A DNA stretch of 64,000 bases from Amoebophrya sp. A120 (lineage: Eukaryota > Sar > Dinophyceae > Syndiniales > Amoebophryaceae), in NCBI GenBank assembly GCA_905178155.1, contig CAJINV010000004.1, positions 6,786,358 through 6,850,357 of the forward strand, in the 5' to 3' direction. Position 1 is the first letter of the stretch; every line of letters starts with the position of its first letter. The notes under the pieces were generated by a model. The model made no database searches. It saw nothing but the letters and a program-made list of their open reading frames with translations, and had not been told where the DNA came from. Position numbers and translations under genes: made by a program. Positions 33,052 to 45,800 of the stretch are shown one piece after another.

Positions 33052-36000
33052 TCGCGCTGACCATATTTTCTGTCAGTGCGAAGAATTGGTAGTATTGGAC
33101 ACGTACTAGTTCGGGGCTGTGTAATCGGGAGTCTTCAAAATGGCCAAACACTGACACCAGATGCGGTTTCTCCCGATGTGCTCCAGAGTCTCGTCTACTA
33201 CCCCGTGTTGCAGTGGTCATTCTTCTCCCGTGCCAGGGTCTCACTCGGGATGGTTTGTTGCAGTGCGATCTCGCGGCTTCATCAGTCTGATGCTTGATAG
33301 ATATATGACAACAAGAATTATACAGGTTAAAGTTATACGATGGCCAGCAGCCTGCTGCTCGCCTTCTTTCTGCCGCTAAACAACTCGTCGTAACGGACGC
33401 TAACGGATAAATCCGGCGGCAGACCTCACAGGGAGTGGGACGAAACGAAGCACCGTTCCAAGCCCTGACAAGGTGCACACTGCGCCTCTGAAGGCGGAGG
33501 TGATGAGCACGTCGGAAAATGATGGAAGAGTACATATCAATCTTCGAGCTGTGGAACCATTTTGTTTTCATTTTATTGCTCACGTTGAAGATCCCGACTG
33601 ACATAATATTAGAAATAAGATTGCAATTGCATGATCGCGCGTGCTCCTGAGAAAATGAACAGCACAAGTCGAGCCCTCACACGCACGCGCGCACACTTGG
33701 TTTTTTAGCTTTGCCACCACATCGATTTTGAAGACCTCAGAAGTATGATGAAGCGCATTTTACTAGTACTACGCCTTTGACTTTCAATTTCATTCACGCG
33801 AAAGCGTAAGCGGTGGCGTACGATTAAAAAAACTTGGCGTTTGTTAAAGTGAACGGAAAAAAAAAGTATACAAAAAGCTGAAGTTGATGGTTCTGCTAGT
33901 GCTAGTAAACATCTTCGCTCTAGCTCTTCAGCAAAAATACACGAGCACCGTGGCACGATTGTGCAATGTTCTCCGCGCTTCCGCGGGCCTCTCCCTCTGT
34001 GTTTCTTGTTGCGGCGAGTCTTTCAGATAAGTAGCTTCCTTCGCTAGATGCGCGCGCGCCTGGGCTTTTGGGAAGGGGCGGGGCCCGCGAGGCGGGCCGC
34101 GGGGCCGCTGCGCCTTCCTCCCGGCCTGCGTGCTGGGTGGCGGCCAAGAAGCGCCGGGGCAGAGCCCTGGCCCAAGGGGGGCCCGTGTTTGTTCTGCAGG
34201 ATCGGCCTGCGTCGTCGGCTGTCGAGAACGGGCTGCCAGCGCCTTCCTGGTTCTTTTTTGCGGCGGCCGCCGGCCAATCCTTTCCTCTGCGACACCCCGG
34301 GGGAAAGAAAACCGATAGACAGAAGCAGCTGGCCCATCAAGCAGCTGGAAAACGGCTATCATTGCCGGCCGGGCGCGGTACGGGCTACCCGCCAGAAGTA
34401 GCCCGGGGCATTGGTTGTTTTCGTAAAGTGTTCTGGTTGGCCTCAACCGAACCGGGCCCGTGTTTGCGTTTGACTACGGCGCATTGGAGGCGCTTCAGGA
34501 TGCGAACAGCCCCAAGCGGACTGCCCCGCGAGTGGGCCCCCCCGGATTACCGGGCACGCCGACCAGCCGGCCCGCAGCCTTCCATCCCCCCTGTGGCCGA
34601 CGTAGCCCCCGGGGGGCCCCGGCCCTTCTCTGGGACCCTCCTGCGGGAACGAAATCCCCCGCGGGGGTGTTGGTGGCGTGGGCCGTCGGCGACGTACGCG
34701 CAGGCATCTAGGCCGCGGCGGAAGGCCGCCGCGCCGCCGCCGCCCCGTGTGTTCGGGCACAGCCAGCAAGGGCGTGGCGACAGCGGCGGCCGCGGATGGC
34801 GACCGGCGGCCGGCCGCGGCGAGACAGCGCGCATCCCGGGCCGGATCTTTGGGTCCCTGTGCCGCTCTTGGCTCTTGCACGCTATCCCTTTCTGGACCAC
34901 CAGCAGCGGGGGCTATTGGCATGCCGGCAATGCGCCGACCGGCTGGCTGCAGCGCGCGCGCGACGAGGCCGCCAAGGGAGAGGCCGCCCGGGGCCCGGCC
35001 GCTTCTCCTTGTGGCGCGTGGGGCGGGCGGGAGCGCCTCACTCAGTATTAACTCCCGCCCTTGTAGCCTTTTGCCGGGCCCGGGCGGGCCGGGCCGCCCA
35101 TACTCCCTCCGGCCCTCCGCGGTGGCGGGCGGGGGGCGGAGTTCTACCGCTTGGGGGCCGCCGCGCCCCCGCGCCTGCCACAAAAAATAAAAGGGAAAGC
35201 AGAAACCAAGCGCGCCGCGTTGCCGTGGGTTGCGCGCCCCGTCCTTCGTTCCAAGCGCAGGGCGTTCCGTGTGTGTCGCATGGCCGGAGCCGCCGCGCGC
35301 CAACCATGCTTGGAAGGATGCATGGCGCTGCCCCGTCGGGTCAGCACTATGTCTTGGGCCCCTCGTTGCCCGGCCTTCCTCGAGCGGGGCTCGGGGGGGC
35401 GGCGGCAGGGGATGAAGGGGTGGCGTCTGTAAATGAGTATAACGCGTGGTGCCCCTCCGCATGTTTTTCGAAATCTACTTGCTGGGCACGAAAGATGGTG
35501 GTCGGGATAAAGCTGAAGGTAGCTCGCCGGCGCCACGAGTGCGAGCGGCAGTACTTTTATTGGGAGCCCGTGCCCGTGTTCGTGTTGAATTTGCGCCGAC
35601 CAGCTAGCGCAGCGTGGCCCTCCCCCGTCTCCGGGTGCTGATGCTGTGTTGGCAACAGTAAGCATCGATGTATTTACTTATTTGGAAGTAGGACGCATTT
35701 TTCAGAAGACCTACCTGCCACCGCCAACTTCAAATGAAAATGAATCAACGCGACACGCACAATAATTAAAGATTCTCAGTCGAGTGCATGGATGTGCGGC
35801 GAACGCAAGGCAAAGGCCCAGTTTATTATTCCATTTTTGACAGGAAGCCTTGACTTTCCCCGCCTCGATTTTTTTCCATATTTTTCCGCCGTATCATGAA
35901 GTTTATAGCTTCCACAATAATGATAAACCGGCACTTAAGTACTACCCAAGAAACTCTCGCAGCACCCCTATTACACATCTCGCTTGACTTGCTTGTGCTC

Positions 36001-36373
36001 CTTCACAAAAATCTTCATGACACATCAAAACCACTGAGAATAGGACGAGGTAGTGACCGAGGAAGGTTGTAGTTCTAGTTGAAACGCAGACAGGGCAACA
36101 AGGTAGTAACACCACCAGAGCTGAAAGAACGTAGTAACACCTGTCTCACGGACGAACTTCAAGCCCGATATTCGAATTTGTCCTGTTGCAGTTGTTAACA
36201 CTGAGCAGCTGCCAGTACGAAATATATTTGTATCTTCTCTACGTCTACGAGACGAAAACAAAGATAAAGAAGAGAGTACTTCTACAACAAACTCTTCAAC
36301 GAAAATAAATTCTGTCCGTACTAAAATCCAAACTACTTGTTCTAAAACACGACGACCACGCCCTCAATATAAG
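33052..36373. other. Gene-poor region with GC-rich island
   Basis: About 33950-35640 is very GC-rich and stop-poor; long frames on both strands overlap and show no domain. The flanks, 33052-33950 and 35640-36373, are AT-rich and empty of supported genes. No terminal inverted repeats were found at the island edges. Confidence 0.55.
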
Positions 36374-39300
36374 ATGGTAGCCGACGCCACGCCGACCCTG
36401 CTTTCCCCGCAGCACGAGAAGTCTCCGCACCCCTGGGAGCGCGGTACCACGCCTACCATGGAGGAAGACGAAGACGACATCCGCCACGCACTTAGCGATG
36501 AGGAGGAGGAGGAGGAACAGACGCTGGAACAGGTCACGGACCGCTACTTTGAGTTCATTAACAGGTGCGGGGTGGTGGACTCGGAAATGAGCGGCATCTC
36601 GGCCACTGGAAAATACGACGAGTACAAAAAGTTCGCCAAGACCGCCGACATGGAGAAGTGCGTGTTTGTCCAGTGTGAAAAAAGAGGAACACTATTGACC
36701 GAGGGAGAAAAGAAAACGGCTTTTCAGTTGGACCAGCAGGAACAGGAAATTTTCACGGCCCAGAAACTGTCCTCCAACAACCGCTTATCTTCCAAACACA
36801 ACCCCCTCTTCGCCATCGTTGCCAGGTTGAGCTGCTTGACAAATAGTAAAACCAATCCCGACGGTGCAACATCTACAGCTTCTGTGAACAACAAGACCAC
36901 TTCAACTACAACCACGTCCGACACCACGACAGCAACGACCCCAAATACCTCCTTGCAGGAAACAAACGGAAGCGACCCGAAGTCCCGGGTGGAATCTTTG
37001 ATCAAGAAGTTGAACGAGCGCTTTTCCACCGAACCGGACAGCACCCACGCCTGCTTGCTATTGCAATGAAAAATGCCTCCACCCCGGAATGTGCACAAGT
37101 TTCTCATGCGAAGCTTCCAAATGAAAGCTGTTTGTCTTGCATTTATTAAGGACTGCGAGCCTCTCTGATGCAGAATCTAGGCACGCCAGGTATCCTCTGC
37201 ATAACAAACCATCATGCTGTTGGGCTCCTTCGCAACACAACTTCGAGCTATTCAGCATGGAAAATTTGTGATGCTGATACATAGAAGACGGGGAATGTTT
37301 CCATTGGAAAGGTTTGCATTACAAATGCTGCTGAGTAGTTCTGCGGTAGGAGCATTTTTCACTGTAATACTTGCGGGGCGTGATTCTCGACCCGGAGCTG
37401 CACGAAGCGTTTTTGCTAGCAAATGACGAGGAAACGAAGAAAACCTTTTACGACACGGTGCAGATGGTCAAGAACTACCAGTATGCATTACAAAAGTATG
37501 GCACTCGTAGTAAAAGTAATTGCCATCACGCATTACAAATCTCTTTCTTAACGTAAATCTACATTTACCAATTTCATCTGTAATGCTAGGCGAATTTGTC
37601 ACGCTTGCGTTTTCTACTAGTACGGTACTTTTGCAATGCATAGCCGACTGGTCTTCGAAATCTGTTTGAAGGAGGAAAATTTGGAAAAGGAGTTGCCGAA
37701 AGTGTTGGAATTGGTGGAAACGGTCAGTACGGAAATCGTGATTAAAATTGACTTATCTTCGAACAGTTTTATCACGGGATTGTCAGGGACAGTATCCACA
37801 GTAAAATTTTTCCCGTACACGTACAAATGCTGTTTCCGCATGACGAAACTTACCTTCAACCTTAGTCGGCATGACAAGTTGCTCACTCCAAGTTTGCAAA
37901 AAAAATTTGTCATGCATTTCGTACATGTGCGGAAATGAAAAATTGTATTGCATAAACTGGGACTACAACGACCACTACCGGCGCGACGTCGTCTTTCAAT
38001 CTGATCCAAGCGCTGACAGAGGCGGAGGCGAGATTGGAGCAGGAAGAAGTAGCCTCCGGAGTAGAGCAGCAGACCTATGCATTGCAAAAGTAACGTACTA
38101 GTATAAATTGCATTACAAATTTTGGCAAGAAGAAAAGTGGAATTTGTAATGCTGTTTTAATTTTGGAGAGAGATTTGTCATGCATATTTGCAATTAGAAC
38201 GAGCGCGATATTTTTGCACAGGATAAGACCGCGAGTACGACGATGACCCACGACCCGGTGGAGGTTTTGACCATTCTGGAGAAGATCGCCAAACACCGGC
38301 TATGAACTGCAAAAGTATCGTACTAGTGTAAATTGCATTACAAATTGACTTAGCATTACAAATAAGATCTGTGATGCGGATTTGCCATAACAAAAAGATT
38401 TGTAATGCATGCACGCAATCAGTACGAAACGAAAACGAATACGATACTTTTGCACAGGATACTGGCACGTGCACTGCAAGTTGCTCGGACACGAGGAGAA
38501 ATTGACCAAGGCGTGCTTGCGCTGGTTCGGCCCGGACCGCTGCATGTTCGCGACCAGTTGGAATGATGGCGAGGTAGTTTATTTGATCATGAGTGCTGAT
38601 TGTGAAGATTCTGCTCGTGCTCTGCTGGTGCTGCTTGCATCATGACACAACCAAGGCAGCTACTTTTAGTTGTATTGCTATTGGTATTGCATGAAAGTAC
38701 ACGAGCACGACGCAGTGGAACAAAATGCTTTCAGGTGACCCACAATCCCTCGCTGGACAAGATCAGCATCCAGATGAAGCGCGTCATTCAGGCCGTCGTG
38801 GAGTCGTATCTGGAGGAGCATGGTCTCCGCGACCGCCCGTCGTCACGCGAGAGCTGCTGGACCATGGGCTTTCCGCAGAACTGGTCCAGCGAGGACCAGT
38901 ATCGCAAGAAAAAAGTGTTACAGTTACACATTGTGTTGCAGGCCAAGCAAGACAGACAAGCTCTGTCATGCCGGATATGCATATGAGCCTCGTTTCGTAC
39001 GTGTTTTCCCGTAGGAATTCTGCATTACAAGTTTTCTCTCTCATGCAGAGAAATTTGCGTTGCTGAATTCCCTACAAATGTGTAACTGTAACACTTTTTT
39101 CGTGGGATAACCAGAAATTGGACCTGCGCACCCGGTATCCCATATGTGAGATCACGATGTTCACTCGCAATTTGCAACGGTGTCGTGCAGAGTCAGGGCC
39201 AAATTTGTACCTGGTTAACAGTACATGTACAACCTTGTTCCGAAAAAGAATAATTGATTCTTTAGGCCTAGGCATTCGCACAATTGCAAAAAAAGCAACT

Positions 39301-39394
39301 TAATACCGGTGAGTATCGTGATCTTGCACGGGATACGTGGATTACCCTGGAGAAAATCTTCCGAAAAAATGCGGAGCGGAAGTATATCATGTAG
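36374..39394 (+). CDS. Amidohydrolase-2-like TIM-barrel protein
   Basis: Exons 36374-37058, 37375-37481, 37648-37792, 37960-38075, 38231-38300, 38467-38573, 38735-38899, 39115-39135, 39341-39394; 1470 nt, 489 aa. The fold match rests on ordered motifs: CVFVQCEKRG, NPLFAIVARLSC near 145, GVILDPELHEAF, LVFEICLKEENLEKELPKVL, HVHCKLLG, FGPDRCMFATSW near 395, and a final ITLEKIFRKNAERKYIM. These follow the Amidohydro_2 family pattern. The N-terminal metal-binding HxH (usually D-x-H-x-H) is not visible; the corresponding place reads VVDSEMSG. The usual DHLGKP strand also seems lost (IVIKIDLSSN). It may therefore be a non-catalytic relative. Seven introners plus one conventional intron (38574-38734) cut the gene; one exon is 21 nt. 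Confidence 0.7.
37059..37369. mobile_element. Introner J (single-copy family)
   Basis: 311 bp. Left TATTGCAATGAAAAATGCCT; inverted right end TATTACAGTGAAAAATGCTC. Perfect flank CTTGC (37054-37058 / 37370-37374). Rejoins HACL/RGVILD. Confidence 0.88.
37482..37642. mobile_element. Introner B3 (family B)
   Basis: 161 bp, starts TATGCATTACAAAAGTATGG, ends TTTTGCAATGCATA. Flanks ACCAG / GCCGA are badly drifted (two of five), but excising 5 bp still gives KNYQ/LVFEIC in frame. Confidence 0.82.
37793..37954. mobile_element. Introner K (single-copy family)
   Basis: 162 bp. Left TATCCACAGTAAAATTTTTC with CGTACACGTAC; right end inverted TATGCAATACAATTTTTCAT with GTACGAAATGC. Flanks GACAG / AACTG (three of five). 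Rejoins LSGTG/TTTTTG. Confidence 0.8.
38076..38225. mobile_element. Introner B4 (family B)
   Basis: 150 bp. Left end TATGCATTGC type, right end of the GCACAGGATA type, showing that end variants mix within a family. Perfect flank AGACC (38071-38075 / 38226-38230). Rejoins EQQT/ASTTMT. Confidence 0.9.
38301..38461. mobile_element. Introner B5 (family B)
   Basis: 161 bp, TATGAACTGCAAAAGTATCG to TTTTGCACAGGATA. Flanks CCGGC / CTGGC (four of five). Rejoins AKHR/HVHCKL. Only 75 bp after B4. Confidence 0.88.
38900..39109. mobile_element. Introner F (single-copy family)
   Basis: 210 bp. Left TATCGCAAGAAAAAAGTGTT then ACAGTTACACATT; the right arm is a near-perfect inverted copy over 33 bp. Perfect flank ACCAG (38895-38899 / 39110-39114). 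Rejoins SEDQ/KLDLRT. Confidence 0.9.
39136..39335. mobile_element. Introner L (single-copy family)
   Basis: 200 bp. Left TATCCCATATGTGAGATCAC; inverted right TATCCCGTGCAAGATCACGA. Flanks CCCGG / CGTGG (three of five). Rejoins LRTR/ITLEKI, which restores the family-typical C-terminus and stop; read-through would give a different, stop-terminated tail. Confidence 0.82.
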
Positions 39395-42300
39395 AGGATA
39401 TTTTCAGCGGCTTGAGCTTGATTTTATCAAGAGCCGGGGAGGTCGTTTGGAGCTGGCACAAGTGGCTATTGACGACCACTAGTGCTACGTAGAGATCAAG
39501 TCCACTTTAAGTTTTTTGTTTAGCTGAACATTTTCTGTTCGCTGATCGATTTGTGTTTTTCTATATTTCTTTTTCTTTTTTGCCAAGCGACTTCGACAGC
39601 ACACGACACCGAAAAGCGACTGAGCTATTTCGACATTTCACAAAAACAAATACAAAAACTATATGACGGTGCTCCGCCTGCGCCTGGAGGTGTTATAAAA
39701 AACAAAGAAGCAATAGCAATGTAACTTCGTTTATACGTTCCACTATTTTCAGAATTGCTTCGGCATCTTTGTTTCAATTTTTTCAAAGCTAGTGCTAGCG
39801 GTGAACTAAATATGACTGCATTATCAAATACTAAAGCACAGGAATCTGTTTTACGATTTCTTCTGTAAGCGCTAGCAGCAACCAGCATACCGTCCGGCGG
39901 CCCTCCTATTGACGTACGGATTTATATTCTTTCGAAGCACCGACGAAAGCAAATTCTTGCGTATATATTAGCTGAATACAACTCTTTTTTATCTTTTCTT
40001 CTTTCTAGTGGCCGCTAGCGCTACTCCCAAACAACTTTTTAGTGGCAAAATAAAAAAGTGCGACATTATCTCCTGTAAGTATTATCCATTGGGAAGATAA
40101 AGTTATTTTTTTATAATCATGTTTCGCGGGTGGAACACGGCGAACTGTGTGTCCGACTTATTGTCTTTTCTTGTAAAAATCACTTCTTGTTTTTTACATG
40201 TACAGCGACCAACTACAAGGTTCCCTCCTAGTGGGGGGATCTGTCATGCCACTCGCGTCAAACACAAACACCAACCCTGAACCCCCTGCAATTGCTCAAA
40301 GCTTAATATAGCAGACGCATTTTTGCAAGAACATTCAACGATTACCCGGCCGCTCCTAGTACTACACACGGTTAGAAGTGGTCTGCGTCTGATCGATCTT
40401 TGAGGAATACGAGAAGCATGCAAAGCTGAAGCTTTTGGATTTTGCATAGGTTTAGGTGGTGGTCGTGAAAAGGGCCGAAGTTGTAGAGATTTATGGAAAC
40501 AAATCAAGATAGTGAAAATAAGTAAGCAAATCAAGAATAGTGATGTCCTGGTCGTTGTCACCTTTCATCCTTTGTCTGCCAACATGCTCGTCAGGACTCT
40601 TTCGCAGAATAATATCCCGAGGATCATATAGCGATACTTTCTCTTTTTTTCAAGAAAAGAAGAGCAAGATGAAAGGCGGCTCAAGACTCGTCCTGAATAA
40701 TAGACTTTGTTCAGACAAATTTTGCCTACAAAATACAGATATGGAAATGCTATAGACGAATGCCAAACACAAATTGCGTTGCAAGGTTTCGGATATGGTA
40801 AGGTTTCAGCAATTTTTGCACCTCGTTTTCATCATTCCTTCGTATAGAATTTGGCGTTTCGAAATCTCATCCTTACCCTTACCACTATGCGCGCTTGTGG
40901 TAGCAGCACCTACTGCGAATAAACCAAACCCTGCTTCAAGCTGGTAACCAGAATAAATTCAGCAACGTCAAGCTTGTGGTAGAAACTCAGCCTATCAACA
41001 TCAAGGTAAGACGTAGTGGTAGTGCTTACCGATGAAGTGGCCGCAGGCGGTAGTTCCTACAGCACAAGTGCTATTGCAAAGCGTGATTTTTAGAAGAGAC
41101 AATATAGAACTTTCAGGGCGAAAAGTATTTTTCAGCTGAATTGTTGATGTAGTCTTTATGCATCCAATCGACACCGTTGCTCTCGGATTTTTTTTTGTTT
41201 TGGATGTGTGAAATGGTTTTATGATAATGATGTGTGTCAATGTCTATCAGATAATGTTAATGATCTTCTCGAGTTTGTTGCAGCAGTCTTGTGGCAGCTC
41301 AACATCCATCGTTCTCCATAACTTTAACTACGTTTGACTTGTTCTCATCAAGAACTCGTTTCCTGTTTCTCATTTACTCTTCTGCTATTGCCCAGCCACA
41401 GTTTCAGTTCCGTTGCCCAGTAACAGTACCAATTTTCATGCCCCTTCCGCTTTTTTTAGGCATGATTCTTTCTGCTGCTTTCTAATTTGGAACCACGCGA
41501 CTGTCACTTTTAACCAGTACAACTTGCGCTCTTTCTTCATCTGCTGCTGACGACAAGGCCTCAGAATGAATCTGCCTTTTATTTTTTCACACGACGACCC
41601 CGACGTGCGCAGGAGCACCCCGATCTTCACCGCCCTGCCTGAGCAACAGCGTTACAGCCTTTATTTGTCTGCAGTCATAGTCTACATGAGTAGATGGCAT
41701 CAACTAGGACAACAAGGCCTTCCCCGTCCTGTGGCAAAAACAATCCCAGCTATACCTTTATTCACCCGAGAGAAGAAGTAGTTGTGCTGCAAGAACTCTT
41801 TGATTTTTGCAACTACTTTTTTTTAGTCAACCTCATACGTACCTTTTTTTTCCACCACAAAAGCGACAGACCGAAAGACATTCCTTCCCTGCTGTTGAGA
41901 CTTCTATAATTCTACCAAATATTAAACCCGCTCCTTCGCCTTCAGTGGTCGGCCACGAATACAAAAATCGCAGCTATGATTTTTTACGCTGTCGTCCTCC
42001 TGCTGCCCAGAACCTCCTACCTTCTACCAACATTTTTTTCGATGAAAATAGTATGAACTGCTTGCCACCGAAGGGAAAATGAATCGCAATTATTTTCCGC
42101 AAGCATGCCCATACTATGGTGAAGACCTTGACACCTGTTTATTGGACTACTACGAAGTTTCATCCGGAAAAACAAAAAATGATGCTAGTATTGTTATTCC
42201 TCCCGCTGGTCTAAGAGTACTATCGGACGCCGCGAACATCATGGAGCAGGTCCAGCAGGCGCTCGCGGAGTACTACAACTGGCGATGCCGCTATTTGTTC

Positions 42301-42857
42301 CGACCGAGTTTTTCTTGACTTCGATCAGAAGATCTCCATTTAGAAAAACAAGGTCGTTTCGCTTCGTCCAGCTGTTTTTTTTTTCCAGCTGCACTGGATA
42401 ATGATCGATGATCCCACATGGAGGTTAGTCGTCGTGTTTTTGCATTCGGTGGCAACTTCGAAAATAAATGCGGTTTTTTGTTGAAACTATACTGCTTGGT
42501 TGTGGTCGTACCAGTTTTCTACTTTATTCTAAGTACTACTGTCGTTCTTCACTGCTGGTGATCTGTACGCGGATTCATTTACGATTGGGACGGGTCTCGT
42601 CTTCGTGGTCCTGTTCCAAGGAGCTGCTTGCTTACTTGTGGATGCTGCTACCCCTTCATCTATGCTGGAATAAAAAAAGAGAATTTGTTTATCATGTTCC
42701 CGCATCATTAGGAGCAAAAGTCATGAGAAATAAAATGAAAGCAAGTCGTCGACGTTCTTGCGGTCCTCCAGGAAGCTGTGCTGGTAGGTGGGCCCTGCTG
42801 AGAAGAAGAACAGCACGTCCTGCAGCATTACAGTCACCTGCCACGCCGCGCCGAACA
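39395..42857. other. Long AT-rich intergenic region
   Basis: No supported gene. Two small frames, 41566-41781 (71 codons, starts after CAGA) and 42079-42318 (79 codons, LRVLSDAANIMEQVQQAL), have some coding character and could be short genes or 5' exons of the glycosyltransferase gene. No splice path to it could be established. Confidence 0.5.
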
Positions 42858-45800
42858 ATGTTGAACTACAGTGGCTCTTTCTGGTGCACGGGAAGACGAG
42901 GAGTTGCAGCTTGCCTTCATGGTTCTCCCGCAACTACGCTGCTCCATGTAGTTGTATCACTGCTAGCTACGCTGATCCCCTTTTCTGTGCTGGTAAGCTA
43001 CCTTGAAGATGTTCTCCACGACCCCACGACAATATCTTCACAACCTTTCCCCCTCCTGCAGCTTGTTCACGCCCAAGAGGTCCCTTGGTTCGTGGACTAC
43101 GATTGCCGACAGAAGACGCACAAGAAGAGCGTTGCGAAGGGCTTGGTGTGGTCGTATCCTAAGTAAAAACTTTCCCACACCAATGTCAAGATGAGAAATC
43201 TGCTACACAAATCCCTAATGCTTTGGCTGTCGCGCATGACAAAGGTGGGCCCGCAATGTAGTCGCGTTTAGCTAGTGCAGCAGCATCACAGACCCAGTTT
43301 GTCATGCTGATTCGAGCATGACCACTCTCCAATCACCACTAGAAAACGCCTCTCATGGGTCTCCGCATGAGAAACATTCTAAGCATGCAGATTTGCATTA
43401 CAACTCTGGGGTGGGGACGTTTTTACACAGGAAAGGTCGGACTGGATCGGGGTGATCGACAAAGTGACGCGGGAGGGCATGGGACTGTACGTGGATTATC
43501 CTGTGCAAAAGTTGTATCGCACTCGTACTGATCGCAGTCATGCATTACAAATCTCGTTCCCAAGGTTAATCAGCATGAAAAATTCCACTTGTCATGCTGA
43601 GGCAATTTGTCATGCAATTACTACTAGTACGATACTTCTGCAATGCATATGGACGTTCTTACGTCGATTTCCGCGCCATTCATCAACACCATCGACGCTG
43701 CCTTGGACAGTAATTGGGACTTGCGATTTCCTCTAGGAGACGAGTGCGCGCTGGGAATGCTGTTCTACTACAGCATAAGACTGCACTGGTGCTTGACGCA
43801 GGTCAGGGACGCGCATGGCGGAGCGAATTCGGGAGTCGAGCAAGTTTTGGACCAGATAGCTGCTGGCTCGTCAGACGATTCCGACGTGACTGGCGAGGGG
43901 CAGCAGGCACTGCTTTCAAGGTGCTGGTCTTTTGGGCTTTTTCTAATGTTCTAGCTGTAGCTGTACGCACTGAAATATGTTACAACGCACTCACACTCAG
44001 CTCTTTGAAATTTCGGATAGTGTATTGAAATGGAAAGCGTTGTACTGAGGAATCTTCGAGTTCGTATTTCGTTTTGTTTTGCGCCCCCGCTACCCTTTTT
44101 CTCCCACTCACTACTCCACCTCTCCTTCCTCACGACAGACAGGCGTGAAGCGGAAGAGCGGCACTGCTGGGTGATGTCAGACGCCGAGGGCCAAATGATC
44201 GAAATGTACGCGCGATGGCCGATGCGGGTTGTGCTCGCGTCCAAATGGCCGTTTGTGCTTTTCCTCATGCACGACGAAATCATCCGCAACGCGTCCATCG
44301 CTCGGTTTTGGCGCCAGGACGACTACATCAACTGCAAGGGGTTTACGAATTCCCTGGATCCCGAAGTTGCTGAACGGCACCGGGCGGCCCTGGCGAAAAA
44401 CCCCCTCCGGTCGAAGACGTTCTACTTGGAATATGACAGTGCACATGATCCCCCTCATTTGTATAGCATGAACGGCAATACAAGCATCAGCAAGAGTCCC
44501 AGTTTTGCATGACAAATTTGAACTGGATTGTGGTTCTATTTCGGCTACCAGAAGTTGTCATGCAAAGAGTGCCGAGAGTCATATAGGTGGATTGGGTATT
44601 TTGCATGACAAATGAGGGAAGGGCTGTGCCCCGTCATATGGAATCCAGGCAGTACACGAACACCACCGGGAACTTTTCCTCACTACTTGACTATTTTTAC
44701 GACCATCGGAGAAACGAACCCATCCCATTGTCCGACGTGGACTGGCACGACGGGGTGTACAAATTCATCTACCAAAAGGACTCCGATACGGATATTGAGT
44801 CCTGCCCGCACGCGTTTTCCTTTCTAATCCTACTCCGGATGCAGATGTGCATGCTGACGGAATCCGCGTATTTCGTCGAGCGGGAATACAATTACGCGAT
44901 TATGCTGCGAAGGCTGGAAATGGGAGACCTGATCTTCAGCAAGTGGCCGCACTTTACGATGTTGTGGTCGTTGAAGGGAACCGTGCGGCATATGGCGTTC
45001 TCAAACGGTGCATTCTCAACTGTTGCATGAATTTGTGATGCAAGAGCCGCAACAGTCAAAGGTGCAAGCTTGCTGCTTTTGCATCACAGACTTGGCATGG
45101 TTTTAGATGCTGTTTAGCCCTCCGGAGATTTGTCATGCGAAGCAGCTTGATCCTCTACCGGCTCAAGGTAGTTTTGCATGACAAATTCATGCAACAGCTC
45201 AGAATGTAACGTTTGAGAACGCCATACGGCACGATTTTTTGTTGGGCCTGCATCTCCACGAGTTGTTGGACTCCAGGAGCTATGAAATGCAAAAGCATCG
45301 TACGTAGTTGTAGTATAAATTGCATTACAAATTGACTTGGCACTACAAATTGACCTTGTAATGCGGATTTCACCTAAGAAAAAGATTTGTCATGCATAAA
45401 TCCGATTACTACGAGTACGATACTTTTGCATTTCATAGGAGCTTCGTCCAAGAAGTGTCCATGCAGAATCTGATCGCGGAATTGAACGCAAAAGCAGTGC
45501 CGGTGGACGGAGATATTTTGCTGGAAAAAAGTTTGGTAAACAGGAAAAAAACGGTAAGGGCATTCACTAGTAGTGAAAAAATCATCGCAGAAGTAGAAAA
45601 AGCGAAAGACGAAAAGGAGAAAACTGACCGCTGTTGTGCAGGGGATGCAGGGGCGGTGCAGTTCTTATCGGACCAGTTTTTGGAGGCTCCGGTCATGGAG
45701 CGGGGGATAGTGGTGCGTGAAGATGATCATGGGAAGGAGCCGAGTACAGCTTCTACAGGTGTCGCCAATACTGCGTTCTCCTCTCCCCCGGAACAAAATG

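Noticed and set aside
32474-33667. 397-codon open frame on the minus strand
   Set aside because: It lies antisense to exon 2 and part of exon 1 of the spliced gene 31981-33051, which has good splice phases and a signal peptide; the minus frame shows no domain.
34068-35641. Frames of 280-340 codons on both strands
   Set aside because: Same compositional effect in the last GC-rich island; mutually exclusive and without domains.
39118-39303. Read-through C-terminus of the amidohydrolase-like gene
   Set aside because: This frame is introner L itself; removing L gives the family-typical ending KNAERKYIM and a stop at 39394.
41566-42318. Two small plus-strand frames (71 and 79 codons)
   Set aside because: Some coding flavour but no domain, no splice path to the downstream gene and AT-rich context; recorded only as part of the intergenic region.
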